Counted from the stretch's first letter, positions 22,204 to 33,428 are shown. The stretch is DNA of 64,000 nucleotides from Siphonodentalium dalli (GCA_032622095.1 CP136069.1:2513462-2577461); one strand, 5' to 3'. Notes: a model not told the origin generated them from the letters alone. Translations and numbers: made by a program.

Positions 22204-23352
22204 ATGATGATGCAAAATGGATCATGCGAATGCAGCAAGTTCGAGTTAGATGCTTCTGACGTTCCACCAACAATGACAACGATGTTGGAATCACAATGGA
22301 TAGAACATCACCCGATTAGCTCTTTGAATAATTCCGCACCGATAGAATTTGTAATTCCGCCTCAAACTGAAAAATGGACAGATGTAAATCAATCATATTT
22401 GTACCTGAAATTCAAAATCACAAAAGCAGATGGAACAAACTTGGTTGATGGTACTGATGAAATTGCGCCTATTAACAACTTTTTCCATAGTATGTTCAGT
22501 AGTATCGATATTTACCTAAATAACAAACTTGTAACGGCAAACGGAGACACCTATCCTTATCGAGCCTACATGGAAAATCTCTTGGCTTATTCTGGTGAAT
22601 GTAAAGAAAATCAACTTGCCGCATTAGAAATGTGGTACCCCGACACCGCTAAGCAGTTCACCGAAAACACTAAAGCTGGGGGTAATGATGGATTGAAATC
22701 TCGCCAAGCAATCATAGCAGGTAGTAAAACGGTAGAATTGTGTGGTCGTTTACACACAGATATATTTCTACAAGAGAAATACTTACCAAATGGAATTGAG
22801 ATAAGAATTCGTCTCAATAGAGCGAATCCAAAATTCTCTTTAATTGGTCAGGCCAACGGAAAAATAGTATTTGAAACGGCAGTTTTCAATGTTCGTACAA
22901 TTACGCTGATGCCAGTAGTAGCAAATAACTTGAACCAAACAATAATACAGAAAAATATGAAAATACCGATTAGAAGAGTTGAAGTAAAAACATTCACTAT
23001 TGGTGCAGGGCTTAGATCAAAAATTGAAGATCACCTTTTTCAAGGACAATTGCCAAAGAGACTTTTCATAAGCTTGGTATCAAACAAAGATATGAATGGC
23101 GATATTGAAACGAACCCATTTCATTTCCAACACTTCAATCTGAGAAAACTTGAAGTTAGTCAGGACGGACATACCATCCATAAGCATGCAGTCATGATGG
23201 CAAACATCCATACCAAATTACGTTCATATCTGATAACCCATGTAGACCCATCACTGAGATATATGCTCGGACAGATGGACGTACAGATGGCAGTGTTTGC
23301 GCTGGACCGAAAAAATCGTCTGGCCAAAAAAGTGGCCAAATGTAATTTTTAG
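22204..23352 (+). pseudogene. Double jelly-roll major capsid (hexon-like) protein, C-terminally replaced
   Basis: The first ~320 codons belong to the hexon-like capsid protein of Polintons (C. elegans F54H12.2-type family): FVIPPQTEKWTDVNQSYLYL (residues ~50-69), NNFFHSMFSSIDIYLNNKLV (~92-111), YPYRAYMENLLAYS and RIRLNRANPKFSLI. The second jelly roll should continue well beyond residue 320. Instead, after about 23175 the sequence becomes a dispersed genomic repeat (GGCAAACATCCATACCAAAT), and the last ~60 codons (to the TAG at 23350-23352) are read from that repeat. The capsid gene is therefore truncated. The start is one of three consecutive ATGs at 22204. Confidence 0.85.
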
Positions 23353-24130
23353 TGGCCAAATAAAACAAAAATGGCCAATCTTTTTTGGCCAAATTAAATC
23401 CTCACAATTGATGACTAAATTATATTTTTTAAATATATAACTCTCTGACTCTGTCGTGTCGCTGACACCATGTTCGCCAACTAATCAAGCAATGGGGTGT
23501 GTTAGTTGTCATCGCTATTTTCGCCGAAATAAAACAACAGTTATGTTGCTTATTATCTTAAGGTGTTGAATACCTATTGTTGTATTAATAGCCTTCATGG
23601 TGTAAAGCCCAGTTGTTGTTATAAGACGGGAGGCAGTTTATGACACATTACGTAATTGACACGCCATCGCTGGAACATCGATTGTAGGACAATGCATTTA
23701 CGTATTTCATCAGTGCTGAGATTAAGGTTTTTGATGATTAGTAATCGCCTTAAGTGTACAACCATCACCATCCATAACTATGTTGAAAATTATACCCTTA
23801 TGGACTTCTTTTCCAGAACTATACGGCCGAATGGGTTCATATTTGGTGTGGATGTTCCCTAGGGGACTAACATTCAGATTTGTTCAAATGAGGTGACTGG
23901 GTCAAACAGTTGCGAAGCCAGGGCCATAACTCTTTTCCCTCCATAGTGATTCTTTTGAACATCTTCTCAAATACCATCAGGCCAAATGGGTTCATATTTG
24001 GTATGAAGGATCCTTGGTTGACCGGGGTTCAGATTTGTTCAAATGAGGTCACTGGGTAAAATGTGGGCAGCGCCAGGGACATAACTCCAAAAAATATTAT
24101 TTTTGTTTTGTATTAAACTCCATGGTCAAC
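23186..24130. repeat. Dispersed repeats right of the Polinton-like block
   Basis: 23190-23330 is a family C-like phrase ending in a GGACGGAC/GGCCAAA stretch. 23790-24110 holds two diverged ~170-bp units (TTCATATTTGG ... GGGTTCAGATTTGTTCAAAT ... GGGACATAACTC). 23400-23780 shows nothing recognised. Confidence 0.6.
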
Positions 24131-24139
24131 TATATATCT

Positions 24140-25035
24140 ACTATATATTTTGGAACTTCTGTTTGTTGTTTGTTTGTCTGTTAGCCATGGCCGGGAAAAC
24201 TGCCGGACGGATTGAGCCCAAACTTCCTACCTGAGGGTAAAATCACAGATGAAGTGTCATCACACCGCTTCTGAGAACGTCAGAGCACTCCTTCTCCATT
24301 CCCCCGCCACCGCAATGGGAATTCATGGGTTAATCGCGTGATAGTTAAAGAGCGTTCGTATCCTCATGTCGTTGATAAAGAGCGTATGTGTGTAATGTGA
24401 TTCTTACGTCTGGGTCTGTAAGACTGTATCCAGACATGAGCGTGTTGTGTGACGTACTTAGGGCTTTCCACCCGAGGTGATCTTCACCTTGAAACGGGTA
24501 CCCACAAACTTACCTCTTTTAGGGACGGGTACCATCACGGGACGGGTACCATCATTTCTCTTGATTAAAAAGGCAGAATTAACTTAAATTAAATAAAAAA
24601 ATTAACGGATTTGATTCTTATGTCTGTTCGTACTTAGGGGTTCCTATGAATGGGGGAGATTTTCATCGGGTCAGTTTTTCCGCCCGAGGTGACCTTCACC
24701 TTGAAACGGGTACCCACAAATGATCTAATATATATTTTGGGACTTCTGTCTGTTTGTTTGTCTGTTAGCTATGGCCGGGAAAACTGCTGGACGGATTTCG
24801 ACGAAATTTGATACCTACGGGTAATTTTGTCCGGGGAGTGTTTTGGACGGGTCCTATCGTTACCCCGACCTTCAAAATGGTCAATTCAATGTCAAATCTG
24901 GTAAAACTGACGATTTCGACGAAATTTGATACCTAGGGATACTTTTGTCCGGGGAGTGTTTTGGACGGGTCAAATAGTGACTTCGACCTTCAAAGTGGTC
25001 AATGCAAGGTCAAACCCCGGACGAAGTCGGGTCAC
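24140..25035. repeat. Repeats with GTTTGTCTGTTAGC / GACGAAATTTGATACC units
   Basis: Two copies of TTTGTCTGTTAGC-ATGGCCGGGAAAAC (24170-24205 and 24752-24785) and two tandem units of the 9.2-kb-type repeat (24797-25020), with a duplicated GAGGTGA-CTTCACCTTGAAACGGG tract (24473, 24689). Non-coding. Confidence 0.7.
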
Positions 25036-25039
25036 CTGC

Positions 25040-26185
25040 TAGTATATATATATTTGTGCCCCTGGCCCTTTATTCAAGTTCACTGCTTCTGCCACCCTGG
25101 TCCCAAAAATAATATTTACTAAAATTCTTAACAGAGAATCATTATTAAGAACCATTGACTTTGGCTCTAACTGTATGCATGTATGCCTACACATGTCAAG
25201 TGAAATCTGACATTTGTATAAACATTCCCTGGAGATCTGCTAGAGGTCATTAATTCCCTATTACAACAACAATTTATCTCATGTTTAACACATTTATCAG
25301 GGTCACCAGGTCAAGTAGGTGCAAGGCCAGTACATTACTCTTTTTCTCCATAGTAATTCATGATATGTCGTCTATGCAATAATCAAATGGCCTATTTGCT
25401 TATATTTGGTATGAAATTACCTTGGGTGACAGATTTGTGAAAATGTGATCACAAAGTTCAATAAGGGCAGAGCCACAGACATAACTATTTCACCACATAG
25501 TAATTCTTAAAATATGTTTGCAAGAGCCAAGAACTAGTTGGCTTATTTAGCATGGAATGTTCTTGTTTGACTGCAATTCAGATTTTTTTTTAATGGAGTC
25601 ACCTGGTCAAATATGGGTCAAGCGAAGGACAGTTTCACTCTTAATATGCTTCCTTCATTAGTATGAAGGGTTCTTTGGTGTCTGGGATTAAAATATATTC
25701 AGATGGGGTCACCACTCACCAGGTCAAATTTATTCAGATGGGGGTCACCAGGTTAAATAGGGTGGGACCAGGGACATAACTGTATGTCTCTATAGTAATT
25801 CTTAAAATGTCTTCTCAAATGCCCACAAACAGAAATAATGAATTTCAAAGCAAATAAAACCAATATCTTATACCTATTATGTTCTTAAGTGGCCACTGAA
25901 GACATAGCAAAACTCAAATTTCTTGTATCTGTGAAAAAAATGACAAAAAGTGGATTTTAAAAAATGGTCTGGCCGCAGGGGGCCCACCCCCCCCCCCAGG
26001 CCCTATATGTTGCAAATTTTTTCTGACCCCCCCCCGATGGGGTCACCAGGTTAAATAGGGTGGGACCAGGGACATAACTATATGTCTCTATAGTAATTCT
26101 TAAAATGTCTTCTCAAGAGAGGTTGGACTATTTAGCTTTCATATACTTGGAGGATCCTTTAGTGACTGAGATTCAGATTTGTCAA
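25040..26185. repeat. Diverged ~150-bp tandem units
   Basis: Units similar to those at 23.8-24.1 kb (GGTATGAAGGATCCTTGG ... CAGATTTGT ... GTCACCAGGTCAAAT ... GGGACATAACT) repeat irregularly, with a near-identical pair at 25740-25815 and 26035-26115. A C/G-homopolymer patch lies at 25985-26040. Confidence 0.65.
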
Positions 26186-26189
26186 CATG

Positions 26190-27232
26190 TTAAGAAATGA
26201 CGGGGCTATGGGGCGTTAACACTTTTGTGTCTAATAAAATCATTGAAATACCAAATTCATTAAAACATCTACCTTGGAACCACCTGACTGATTGGTCTGA
26301 CATACATGTATGGTGTTTTGGGTCCATGGATAATTGGGCTTCAAACATGTCTAAATGGTTTAATAAAAAGGTGCTTGTGAGATTGGATATTTCAAACAAT
26401 TGAGAAAGTTTGAGATGTTGGTTGTGAAATACCAACCTAAGACTTGGGAGTCTGGAGGGGACTTGTTGAGCTGGAGGAGGGGGGTGATCAGTAGTGTATA
26501 GTTGGTAATTTCAAGGTGGATATTCACCCATCTACATACATGAAGCCTCTCTAGCCACATATCCTGTTTAGATCTACTTCTTTTAAAGTTATTATGAAAA
26601 GTTCTGACTGTTGTGGTCTCCAGAGTCCCAGTCTTATCAGTCTTTGCAGTCTGTTGGCGACGCCACAGTCATTGACTGTCTTGTTTGAAAAATCGTATAG
26701 CATATGCTTGATGCTGCCATCATACCATGTAATATATAATTATCCTAGTTTATTACCATTTTCCTTGTTTCTCGTCATGTTTGCGATCGCCTCGGCCATT
26801 TTGAATGCGTGGTACTTATCAACCGAAACCGTGTGATTCCCCACCGTGAATTTGCCATGAAATCACGACATGGTAAAGTAATTATATATAGTTCAGGGGT
26901 ACTAAAACTAAGATTCAATTCAACAAAGATAGGTTTTTGTAATGCTATATTTTATTGTGATTTAGTTCAAGGAACCAATCACTGTTTACTACAATGTAAT
27001 ATCACAGATTTATAAAAAACACGATTTCAACATAATCAATTTAACAAAACAGAAAAATACCACACCATATCACACATAGACATTATCATGATTTGTGAAC
27101 CCATTTGTCTTATAAATATATAGCTGTATATGTATTTTTAATTAGATTTGATTTATGGTAGATAATACAGGTTATTTTAGCAGTTCAGTGATAAGATGAA
27201 TAAAAGTCGTGCATTATTAATAAAGCTATGCC
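26190..27232. other. No gene seen
   Basis: Short frames occur (for example 26597-26836 plus, hydrophobic) but none shows a recognisable domain or convincing splice context. Confidence 0.3.
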
Positions 27233-27484
27233 CAAGCCTTGAAATAGTGTGTCTGTCATTTGCAGAATGAGGTCCCCAGAGGGTGAATTTAGTAATGCTA
27301 CCCCGCATAGTGGGCTAGCATCACCAAATTAACCCTCTGGGAACCTCATTCTGCTGAGGTGTAAGCAGAATGAGGTCCCCAGAGGGTGAATTTGGTGATG
27401 CTAGCCCGCTATGCGGGGTAGCATCACTGAATTCACCCTCTGGGGACCTCATTCTGCAAATGACAGACACTATTTCAAGGCTTG
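27233..27484. mobile_element. Palindromic repeat family B, short complete copy
   Basis: A four-fold nested palindrome. The outer ends are CAAGCCTTGAAATAGTGTG and its inverse. Inside are two successive hairpins, each made of AGAATGAGGTCCCCAGAGGG ... GCATAG ... CCCTCTGGGGACCTCATTCT. No ORF. The near-identical copy at 51408-51661 defines the ends. The transposon class is uncertain. Confidence 0.85.
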
Positions 27485-27587
27485 GCTATGCCAAAGGAAA
27501 ACATGTTTGTTTTGTTTTTTATCATCAAGCCATGTTCTGTGTAAATCCCTTCCAAGTCTGGGGCTTCCTAAAATTTTACGAAAACCC

Positions 27588-27760
27588 TGCGCCAATGCAT
27601 TCTCTTATATAAGCTAGATTCCCATAGGTAGCCTCACATATATAAGAGAATACATTGGTCTAACAATATTTACCTTGACCTTGTAAGTGCATTCTCTTAC
27701 ATAAGTGAGGCTCCCTATGGGAGACTCGCATACACAAGAGAATGCACTGGCACCGGATCA
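27588..27760. repeat. Two satellite-type hairpin units
   Basis: Two units of the 96-bp palindromic satellite type, isolated in otherwise unrelated sequence and preceded by AAAACCCTGCGCCAATGC. Confidence 0.8.
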
Positions 27761-28074
27761 TTAATGCTGCATCTGTGCAGCTCCCATCATCAAATAATTG
27801 AATGTAACCCACATGGCTATATGGGGCGACTCATGGGTTAATTATGCCATGTGCTGTGTATATACATGTTGTGTTTTTTGCTCATAGGGCATGACATTGT
27901 TACCATACCCAACCTCCAATGAGAAAGTGACCCCATGCTGCAGCGATATTGTATAAACACAATGCTGCAGCGACCCCATGCTGCAGTGAAATCATATAAA
28001 CGCAATGAGAAAGCAACACAGTGGTGATCGAAATCATATGAGGATTCCATACTGACAATATTCATCAACTCCTA

Positions 28075-28237
28075 CAGTAATGCCCTAAATAATCAACTCC
28101 TTAACCACAGCAGAATTATGGGTAATTTAGTCGGAAATATGGCTTGCAATGACAACAAGCCATATTTCCAACTAAATCCTGAAAAATTACCCATAATTCT
28201 GCTGTGGTTAAGGAGTCGATTATTTAGTGCATTACTG
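28075..28237. mobile_element. TA-flanked palindromic MITE copy
   Basis: Begins CAGTAATGCCCTAAATAATC and ends with its inverse, TA on both sides (28073-28074, 28238-28239). The loop contains two short inverted AAGCCATATTTCC halves. Confidence 0.85.
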
Positions 28238-28448
28238 TAGTTCGTCTACTGGTTTATGTTTCCATTATCGTATACAAACAACTATTCATGTCTGTTGTTG
28301 CATATCTGATGATACACATGGTATATATACCTGTGGCCAGTGTGGGAAATACCCAATGATATTATAACATCAAATACCTGTTGGCTAACGTAATTACCTT
28401 CTTACCTGTCGACATTGGCTATATGACGTGGTGCTATTGGGAAAAGGG

Positions 28449-28838
28449 TTAACCCTTTACCCAACAGAAGGGCCCTGTGCCAATGCATTCTCTTATATAT
28501 GCGAGTCGACCATAGGTCGCCTCGCATATATAAGAGAATGCATTGGCTTAACACATTAAAAATTATAAAATTGTTAAAGAATGTAAGAAAAAATGGTAAA
28601 AAGTGTTAAAAAAAGATTTGTTTTAGGCCAATGCATTCTCTTATATATGCGAGGCGACCTATGGTCGACTCGCATATATAAGAGAATGCATTGGCACAGG
28701 GCATAACTGTAACTATCACAATGTGGTCAAGGAGCCGGTTCCAATGATATCCATATGTGTATGGTTATATTGAGACAGACCGAAGATATTTTAGGCTGTT
28801 GAAACTTTATTTGGCCGGTTTGTTGGGTAAAGGGTTAA
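28449..28838 (+). mobile_element. piggyBac-like MITE (family A), complete reference copy
   Basis: 390 bp including TTAA at both ends. Termini are CCCTTTACCCAACA and TGTTGGGTAAAGGG. Internal order: AAGGGCCCTGTG, hairpin 1 (CCAATGCATTCTCTTATATA stem), AT-rich spacer (ACACATTAAAAATTATAAAA), hairpin 2, CACAGGG, then a ~130-bp unique part (CAATGTGGTCAAGGAGCCGG ... GGCCGGTT). TTAA targets and CCC-starting termini are the established signature of piggyBac transposases. No ORF, so it depends on an element elsewhere. Confidence 0.85.
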
Positions 28839-29149
28839 GCGTGATTCTCGCCTAATGCTGATGTTGTAGGTGCAAAAATTATTATTTTACATCTATTTTC
28901 TCCAATTTAGAAGAATCTTGTAAAAAATTGGTATTTGAATAGCGTCGAAACTGCGTGAGAGTGAGGCAAAACTGTGGGAACTTGCGCACATACAACATGT
29001 ATTCAATGTGTGTAATATACAACCTTTATACATCTCATCACTTGTGTGTACATTTTAATACATGATACTTTAGCAGTCATCGTGATGTATACATGAATTA
29101 TATTTACATGATGACGAAACATGAGAGTGGTTATCGCTATGATTTCATG

Positions 29150-29352
29150 ACCCGTACGAAGACTGCAGCAGACGACACTCCATAGTGCATGCTTCCATCT
29201 GTGTGGGGCTCCCTGTGGGTTAAACATTAAACTTTATATATCGCCTCGTTATTATCCCTTTCATGACCCTTAGAGAACCCCACAAAGACTGCAGCAGACG
29301 ACACTCCATAGTGCATGCTTCCATCTGTGTGGGGCTCCCTGTGGGTTAAACA
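29150..29352. repeat. TTAA short hairpin element, tandemly duplicated (~126-bp step)
   Basis: Two copies of a ~87-bp element whose consensus is TTAACCC-(A/C)AGGGAGCC ... GCAGACGACACTC ... GGCTC-CTGTGGGTTAA. The copies share the downstream tract ACTTTATATATCGCCTCG, so element plus flank was duplicated. Other copies: 11150-11236, 35921-36007, 38675-38761, 39230-39293, 39655-39741, 42582-42660, 49509-49595, 51992-52078, 62042-62128, 62391-62486, 63051-63137, 63603-63689. Confidence 0.8.
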
Positions 29353-29426
29353 TTAAACTTTATATATCGCCTCGTTATTATCCCTTTCATGATGGGAGCT
29401 AACTCTGCTGGTGAAGCATTAAATAT

Positions 29427-29768
29427 CACTCGCCAGCATGTTCTCTCATATATACGTGTCTCCCACTCGCCAGCATGTTCTCTCATATATACGTGTCTCC
29501 CATAGGCAGCATGTTCTCTCATATATACGTGTCTCCCACTCGCCAGCATGTTCTCTCATATATACGTGTCTCCCACTCGCCAGCATGTTCTCTCATATAT
29601 ACGTGTCTCCCACTCGCCAGCATGTTCTCTCATATATACGTGTCTCCCATAGGCAGCATGTTCTCTCATATATACGTGTCTCCCACTCGCCAGCATGTTC
29701 TCTCATATATACGTGTCTCCCACTCGCCAGCATGTTCTCTCATATATACGTGTCTCCCATAGGCAGCC
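29427..29768. repeat. 35-38-bp minisatellite derived from a hairpin half-arm
   Basis: About nine units of CAGCATGTTCTCTCATATAT-ACGTGTCTCCCA, alternating CTCGC and TAGG spacers. The unit resembles one arm of the 96-bp satellite hairpin. The array ends in a satellite-like half unit (GAGAATGCACTGGC, about 29781-29794). Frames through it are artefacts. Confidence 0.85.
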
Positions 29769-30134
29769 TTGCATATGTAAGAGAATGCACTGGCTTACAA
29801 GGTCAAGGTATATATTGTTACATGGGAGACTCGCATGTACCGGTATACGAGAATACATTGGTACAGAGTTTTCAAAAAATTTCAGGAAGCTCAAGTCATG
29901 GTTAAAGAACTCTACCGTGGCTACGAGATCCACATTCGGCAATATTGTAAATGACAAATATGGGACCACAATGGAAATTTGTGAAATAACTTTGGCAATT
30001 GATTTAGACGTAACATTCATAAGATTATGAGAATTGAAATATCGGCACAAAAGGTCATGACACATGTGTTATGGATAACCACCATTTCATTTCCTAGTAC
30101 ATGGATAATCATTTCTCCATCTGGCTTTAAGTGT

Positions 30135-30523
30135 TTAACCCTGTTTAGCCCTGTGCCAATGCATTCTCTTATATATGCGAGTCGACCTATGGTCGACTCG
30201 CATATATAAGAGAATGCATTGGCTTAACACATTAAAAATTATAAAATTGTTAAAGAATGCAAGAAAAAATGGTAAAAAGTGTTAAAAAAAGATTTTTTTT
30301 AGGCCAATGCATTCTCTTATATATGCGAGGCGACCTATGGTCGACTCGCATGTATAAGAGAATGCATTGGCACAGGGCATAACTGTAACTATCACAATGT
30401 GGTCAAGGAGCCGGTTCCATGATATCCATATTTGTATGGTTCTATTGAGACAGACCGAAGATATTTTAGGCTGTTGAAGCTTTATTTGGCCGGTTTTGGC
30501 CGCTTTGTTGGGTAAAGGGTTAA
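30135..30523 (+). mobile_element. piggyBac-like MITE (family A) copy, left terminus degraded
   Basis: The right end GTTGGGTAAAGGGTTAA is intact. The left end reads TTAACCCTGTTTAGCCCTGT, so part of the terminus is lost or mutated. Both hairpins and the AT-rich spacer are present. Confidence 0.85.
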
Positions 30524-30541
30524 AGTGTATAGATGCAAATA

Positions 30542-30747
30542 CAGTAATGCCATAAATAATCGACTCCTTAACCACAGCAGAATTATGAGTCATTTTTCAG
30601 GATTTAGTCGGAAATATGGCTTGTTGCCATTCATCAAAAAGCTGAGAGCTTTCCGATGAATGCAACAAGCCATATTTCCAACTAAATTCTGAAAAGTTAC
30701 CCATAATTCTGCTGTGGTTAAGGAGTCGATTATTTAGGGCATTACTG
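30542..30747. mobile_element. TA-flanked palindromic MITE copy
   Basis: CAGTAATGCCATAAATAATC and its inverse, TA flanks (30540-30541, 30748-30749). The longest copy in the window, with an extended loop including AAAGCTGAGAGCTTT. Confidence 0.85.
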
Positions 30748-30782
30748 TAACTCATCGATAACAATGTGAGATCAACTGTTCT

Positions 30783-30914
30783 TTAACCCTTTCAGTGCCA
30801 AGTCCGATTTTTGTATCAACCCATATTTCCTTGATCATTTTTCAAATTTATTGATTATAATAATGTGATACATTGCGGAAAGAGCTCTAAGAGCTCTTTC
30901 CGTGAAAGGGTTAA
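30783..30914. mobile_element. Second TTAA family (CCCTTTCAGTGCC type), short copy
   Basis: TTAA at both ends and inverted CCCTTTCA/TGAAAGGG termini, with internal AAGTCCGATTTTTGTATCAA and an inner AAAGAGCTCTAAGAGCTCTTT palindrome. Partial relatives at 54492-54530, 58556-58598 (inverted) and 60258-60420. Termini again resemble piggyBac ends. Confidence 0.7.
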
Positions 30915-30999
30915 AGGAAAATGGTATCCATTCGGGGACCGGGCAATTGAATGTCAAACTTCAGAAAAAAGAATTTATCATGTGACATCAGCTTGGATC

Positions 31000-31600
31000 A
31001 TAGCAACAAACCCTTAGTGAGCCTCCCATAGACTGAAGCAGACGACACTCAGCAGTGCATGCATGCTTCCATCTGTGTGAGGTGCCATAAGGGTGTATGA
31101 TGACTGAGTAGTTATCACATCAGCTTGGATCATAGAAATAAACCCCATTGTGAGCCTCTCATAGACTGAAGCAGACGACACTCAGCAGTGCATGCATGCT
31201 TCCATCTGTGTGAGGCACCCTAAGGGTAGTTATCACATCAGCTTGGATCATAGAAATAAACCCCATTGTGAGCCTCTCATAGACTGAAGCAGACGACACT
31301 CAGCAGTGCATGCATGCTTCCATCTGTGTGAGGCACCCTAAGGGTAGTTATCACATCAGCTTGGATCATAGAAATAAACCCCATTGTGAGCCTCTCATAG
31401 ACAGAAGCAGACGACACTCTGCAGTCCATGCTTCCATCTGTGCGAGGAACCCTAAGGGTGTATGATGACTGAGTAATTATCACATCAGCTTGGATCATAG
31501 AAACAAACCCATAGAGAACCCCTCATAGATAAAAGCAGACAACACTCAGTGCATGCTTCCATCTGTGTGAGGTGCCCTATGGGATACACATCACATCAGC
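31000..31600. repeat. Tandem array of TTAA short hairpin plus flank
   Basis: Five units of about 110-125 bp, each with ATCACATCAGCTTGGATCAT, GAGCCTCTCATAGACTGAAG, CAGACGACACTC and CATGCTTCCATCTGTGTGAG. The array arose by amplifying one short hairpin with its neighbour sequence. Confidence 0.8.
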
Positions 31601-31849
31601 TTTGATCATGGATTGTTTCTTCTTAGATCTGTGTTTTGCTCCTTTTCATTGACGTGAACTCTCCAAATGACCGATATGGATGTGCACACACTTCCAGCGA
31701 ACGTGTCGTATCGCCGTATGTATTACCAAAGTTGTACCGTCTCTCTGAAATATAAATGAACACATATTCACAAGAGTTGTACGATGGGTGCTGCATTACA
31801 ATGATGTTGTGCGACGGGTGCTGCGTTACGGTGCCATATAGAACCATGG

Positions 31850-32990
31850 GCAGGACAGAACAAATCTGTAGGGTGTGTCAAAGGATCAGTCATTCAAAGA
31901 GTAAAATCCAAGATGGCTGCCGGCGGCCATATTTTTCATTAAAAATCGTTCAAATTTGATAGCTCCCATCTACAGGTGATCGCAATCGTGCCTGCAAAAT
32001 TAAAACGAGAGGCCGATCACGATCGGCAGATGTTTAACCCATACCTTAGCAATAGCGATTAGCTATAACTGATAATTTTAATAGTCAAAGATATGATCAC
32101 AGTAATACATATATCAGTACCTAACTTAAAATCAAAAGCTCAAATAATTTCAGCAGGTTGTTTATCTTTACCTTCATACAACCACCCCCTAGAGCTCTGT
32201 AACATATGTCATCACTCAATAACAGATTTCGCTTGGAATGACATCTATTAAAGGTACTCTCATATACTCTGGATATTGGATGTTCACATGGCAATTTATT
32301 GATGTCATTGTATTACAATAAAATCTTCATATTTTCAAAAACAGGACATCACACCTAATTAATGGTATACAACAAAAACAAATTAGTGTCAATGACAAAT
32401 TTGTTTTTTAATTAAATAATTTTTTTTATTATTATAAAAGTTTTAAAATATTTTTTGCGTGTTAAATTGAGCACGGAAATTCAATTGAAAAAGTTAAAAA
32501 AAAATTGAAATTACAAATTTAAAACAAAAAAGGGTTAAATATAGTCGGATCAAACCCATATTCGAACTCGATCTGTATTTTCGGCTGAGAAATTCATACA
32601 CAAAATTTGGTTCCAATCAAATATAAAATGTTCGAGTTATCGCACCATGCGTAAAGTGTCTACAGACAGACAGACAGACAGACGGACGGACTAACGACGA
32701 GTGGTCAATCCGGACAACGACACTATGTTTACCATACTATGGTATGGGTAAACATAAAAATGAACCGGCCATAAATACGGGCTGTAGGGTGTGCCAATGA
32801 ATTCAAAATTAAAGATGGCTGCTGGTGGCATTGAAATTCGAAAAAACTTTAATAGTTCCCATCGATAGGTCACCCTGAAGCTACATATAAAGTTTGGTGA
32901 AGATCGGATAAGGGATGCGGCCTGTAAGGTGTGCCGAAGGAAATTGTTGACGGACGCCAACCCATGTCAATAGCTCAAACTTTCCTTTGT
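31850..32990. repeat. Repeat family C, copy interrupted by a ~0.72-kb element
   Basis: Family C runs to about 32005 and resumes at about 32760 (CCGGCCATAAATACGGGCTG), as judged against the uninterrupted stretch at 14265-14320. Confidence 0.7.
32030..32752. mobile_element. ~0.72-kb insert with TGTTTA(A)CCCATACC termini
   Basis: Inverted ends ATGTTTAACCCATACC and GGTATGGGTAAACAT. The interior is very AT-rich, with CAGACAGACAGACGGACGGA near the right end. No ORF. Exact target duplication is not clear. Confidence 0.6.
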
Positions 32991-32993
32991 AAA

Positions 32994-33428
32994 CAAGCCT
33001 GCAAATAGCATGTCTGTCATTTGCAGAATGAGGTCCCCAGAGGGTGAATTTAGTGACACTATCCTGTATAGCGGGCTAGCATCACTAAATTCACCCTCTG
33101 GGGACCTCATTCTGCTTAGGCCCTCAACTGCTATAGTTGACCTAGAATCAAATTGATGTTCCCCAGTTGAAGTTGGTGATGTTCACCCATTCCAGGGCAC
33201 CTCGATTATGCATTTTATCTGCTGCAAATTAGGGGATATAGAAACTTCCCAAAAGGGAAAACTAAAAACAATGTTAAATTGATACTGTAGATACTTCCCA
33301 GAAGATGAGGCCTAAGCAAATAGCGTGCCTGTCATTTGCAGAATGAGGTCTCCAGAGGGTGAATTTGGTGATGCTAGCCCTCTGGGGACCTCATTCTGCA
33401 AATGACAGACACGCTATTTGCAGGCTTG
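32994..33428. mobile_element. Palindromic repeat family B, long copy
   Basis: Outer ends CAAGCCTGCAAATAGC and its inverse. A palindrome at each side and a ~180-bp core (CAACTTCAACTGGGG-type sequence, inverted). The second palindrome has lost part of its centre. Confidence 0.8.

Larger units (their letters stand above)
18631..23185 (+). mobile_element. Polinton/adintovirus-like capsid-integrase module (fragment)
   Basis: Six plus-strand genes are packed with almost no spacing, several overlapping by ATGA. Order: small basic protein, integrase (in two frames), small membrane protein, penton-like protein, pVI/pX-like protein, major capsid protein. Such combinations are typical of Polintons (Mavericks) and adintoviruses, large virus-like DNA elements of animals. 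The usual protein-primed polymerase, packaging ATPase and adenain-type protease were not found, and no terminal repeats were located. Several frames are broken, so this copy is a relic. Confidence 0.85.

Noticed and set aside
22611-22817. Minus-strand frames inside the capsid and integrase genes
   Set aside because: Shadows of the plus-strand viral genes, without recognisable domains.
29438-30030. Several overlapping plus-strand frames of 95-155 codons
   Set aside because: They are produced by the 35-38-bp minisatellite, whose unit lacks stops; the protein repeat is an artefact.
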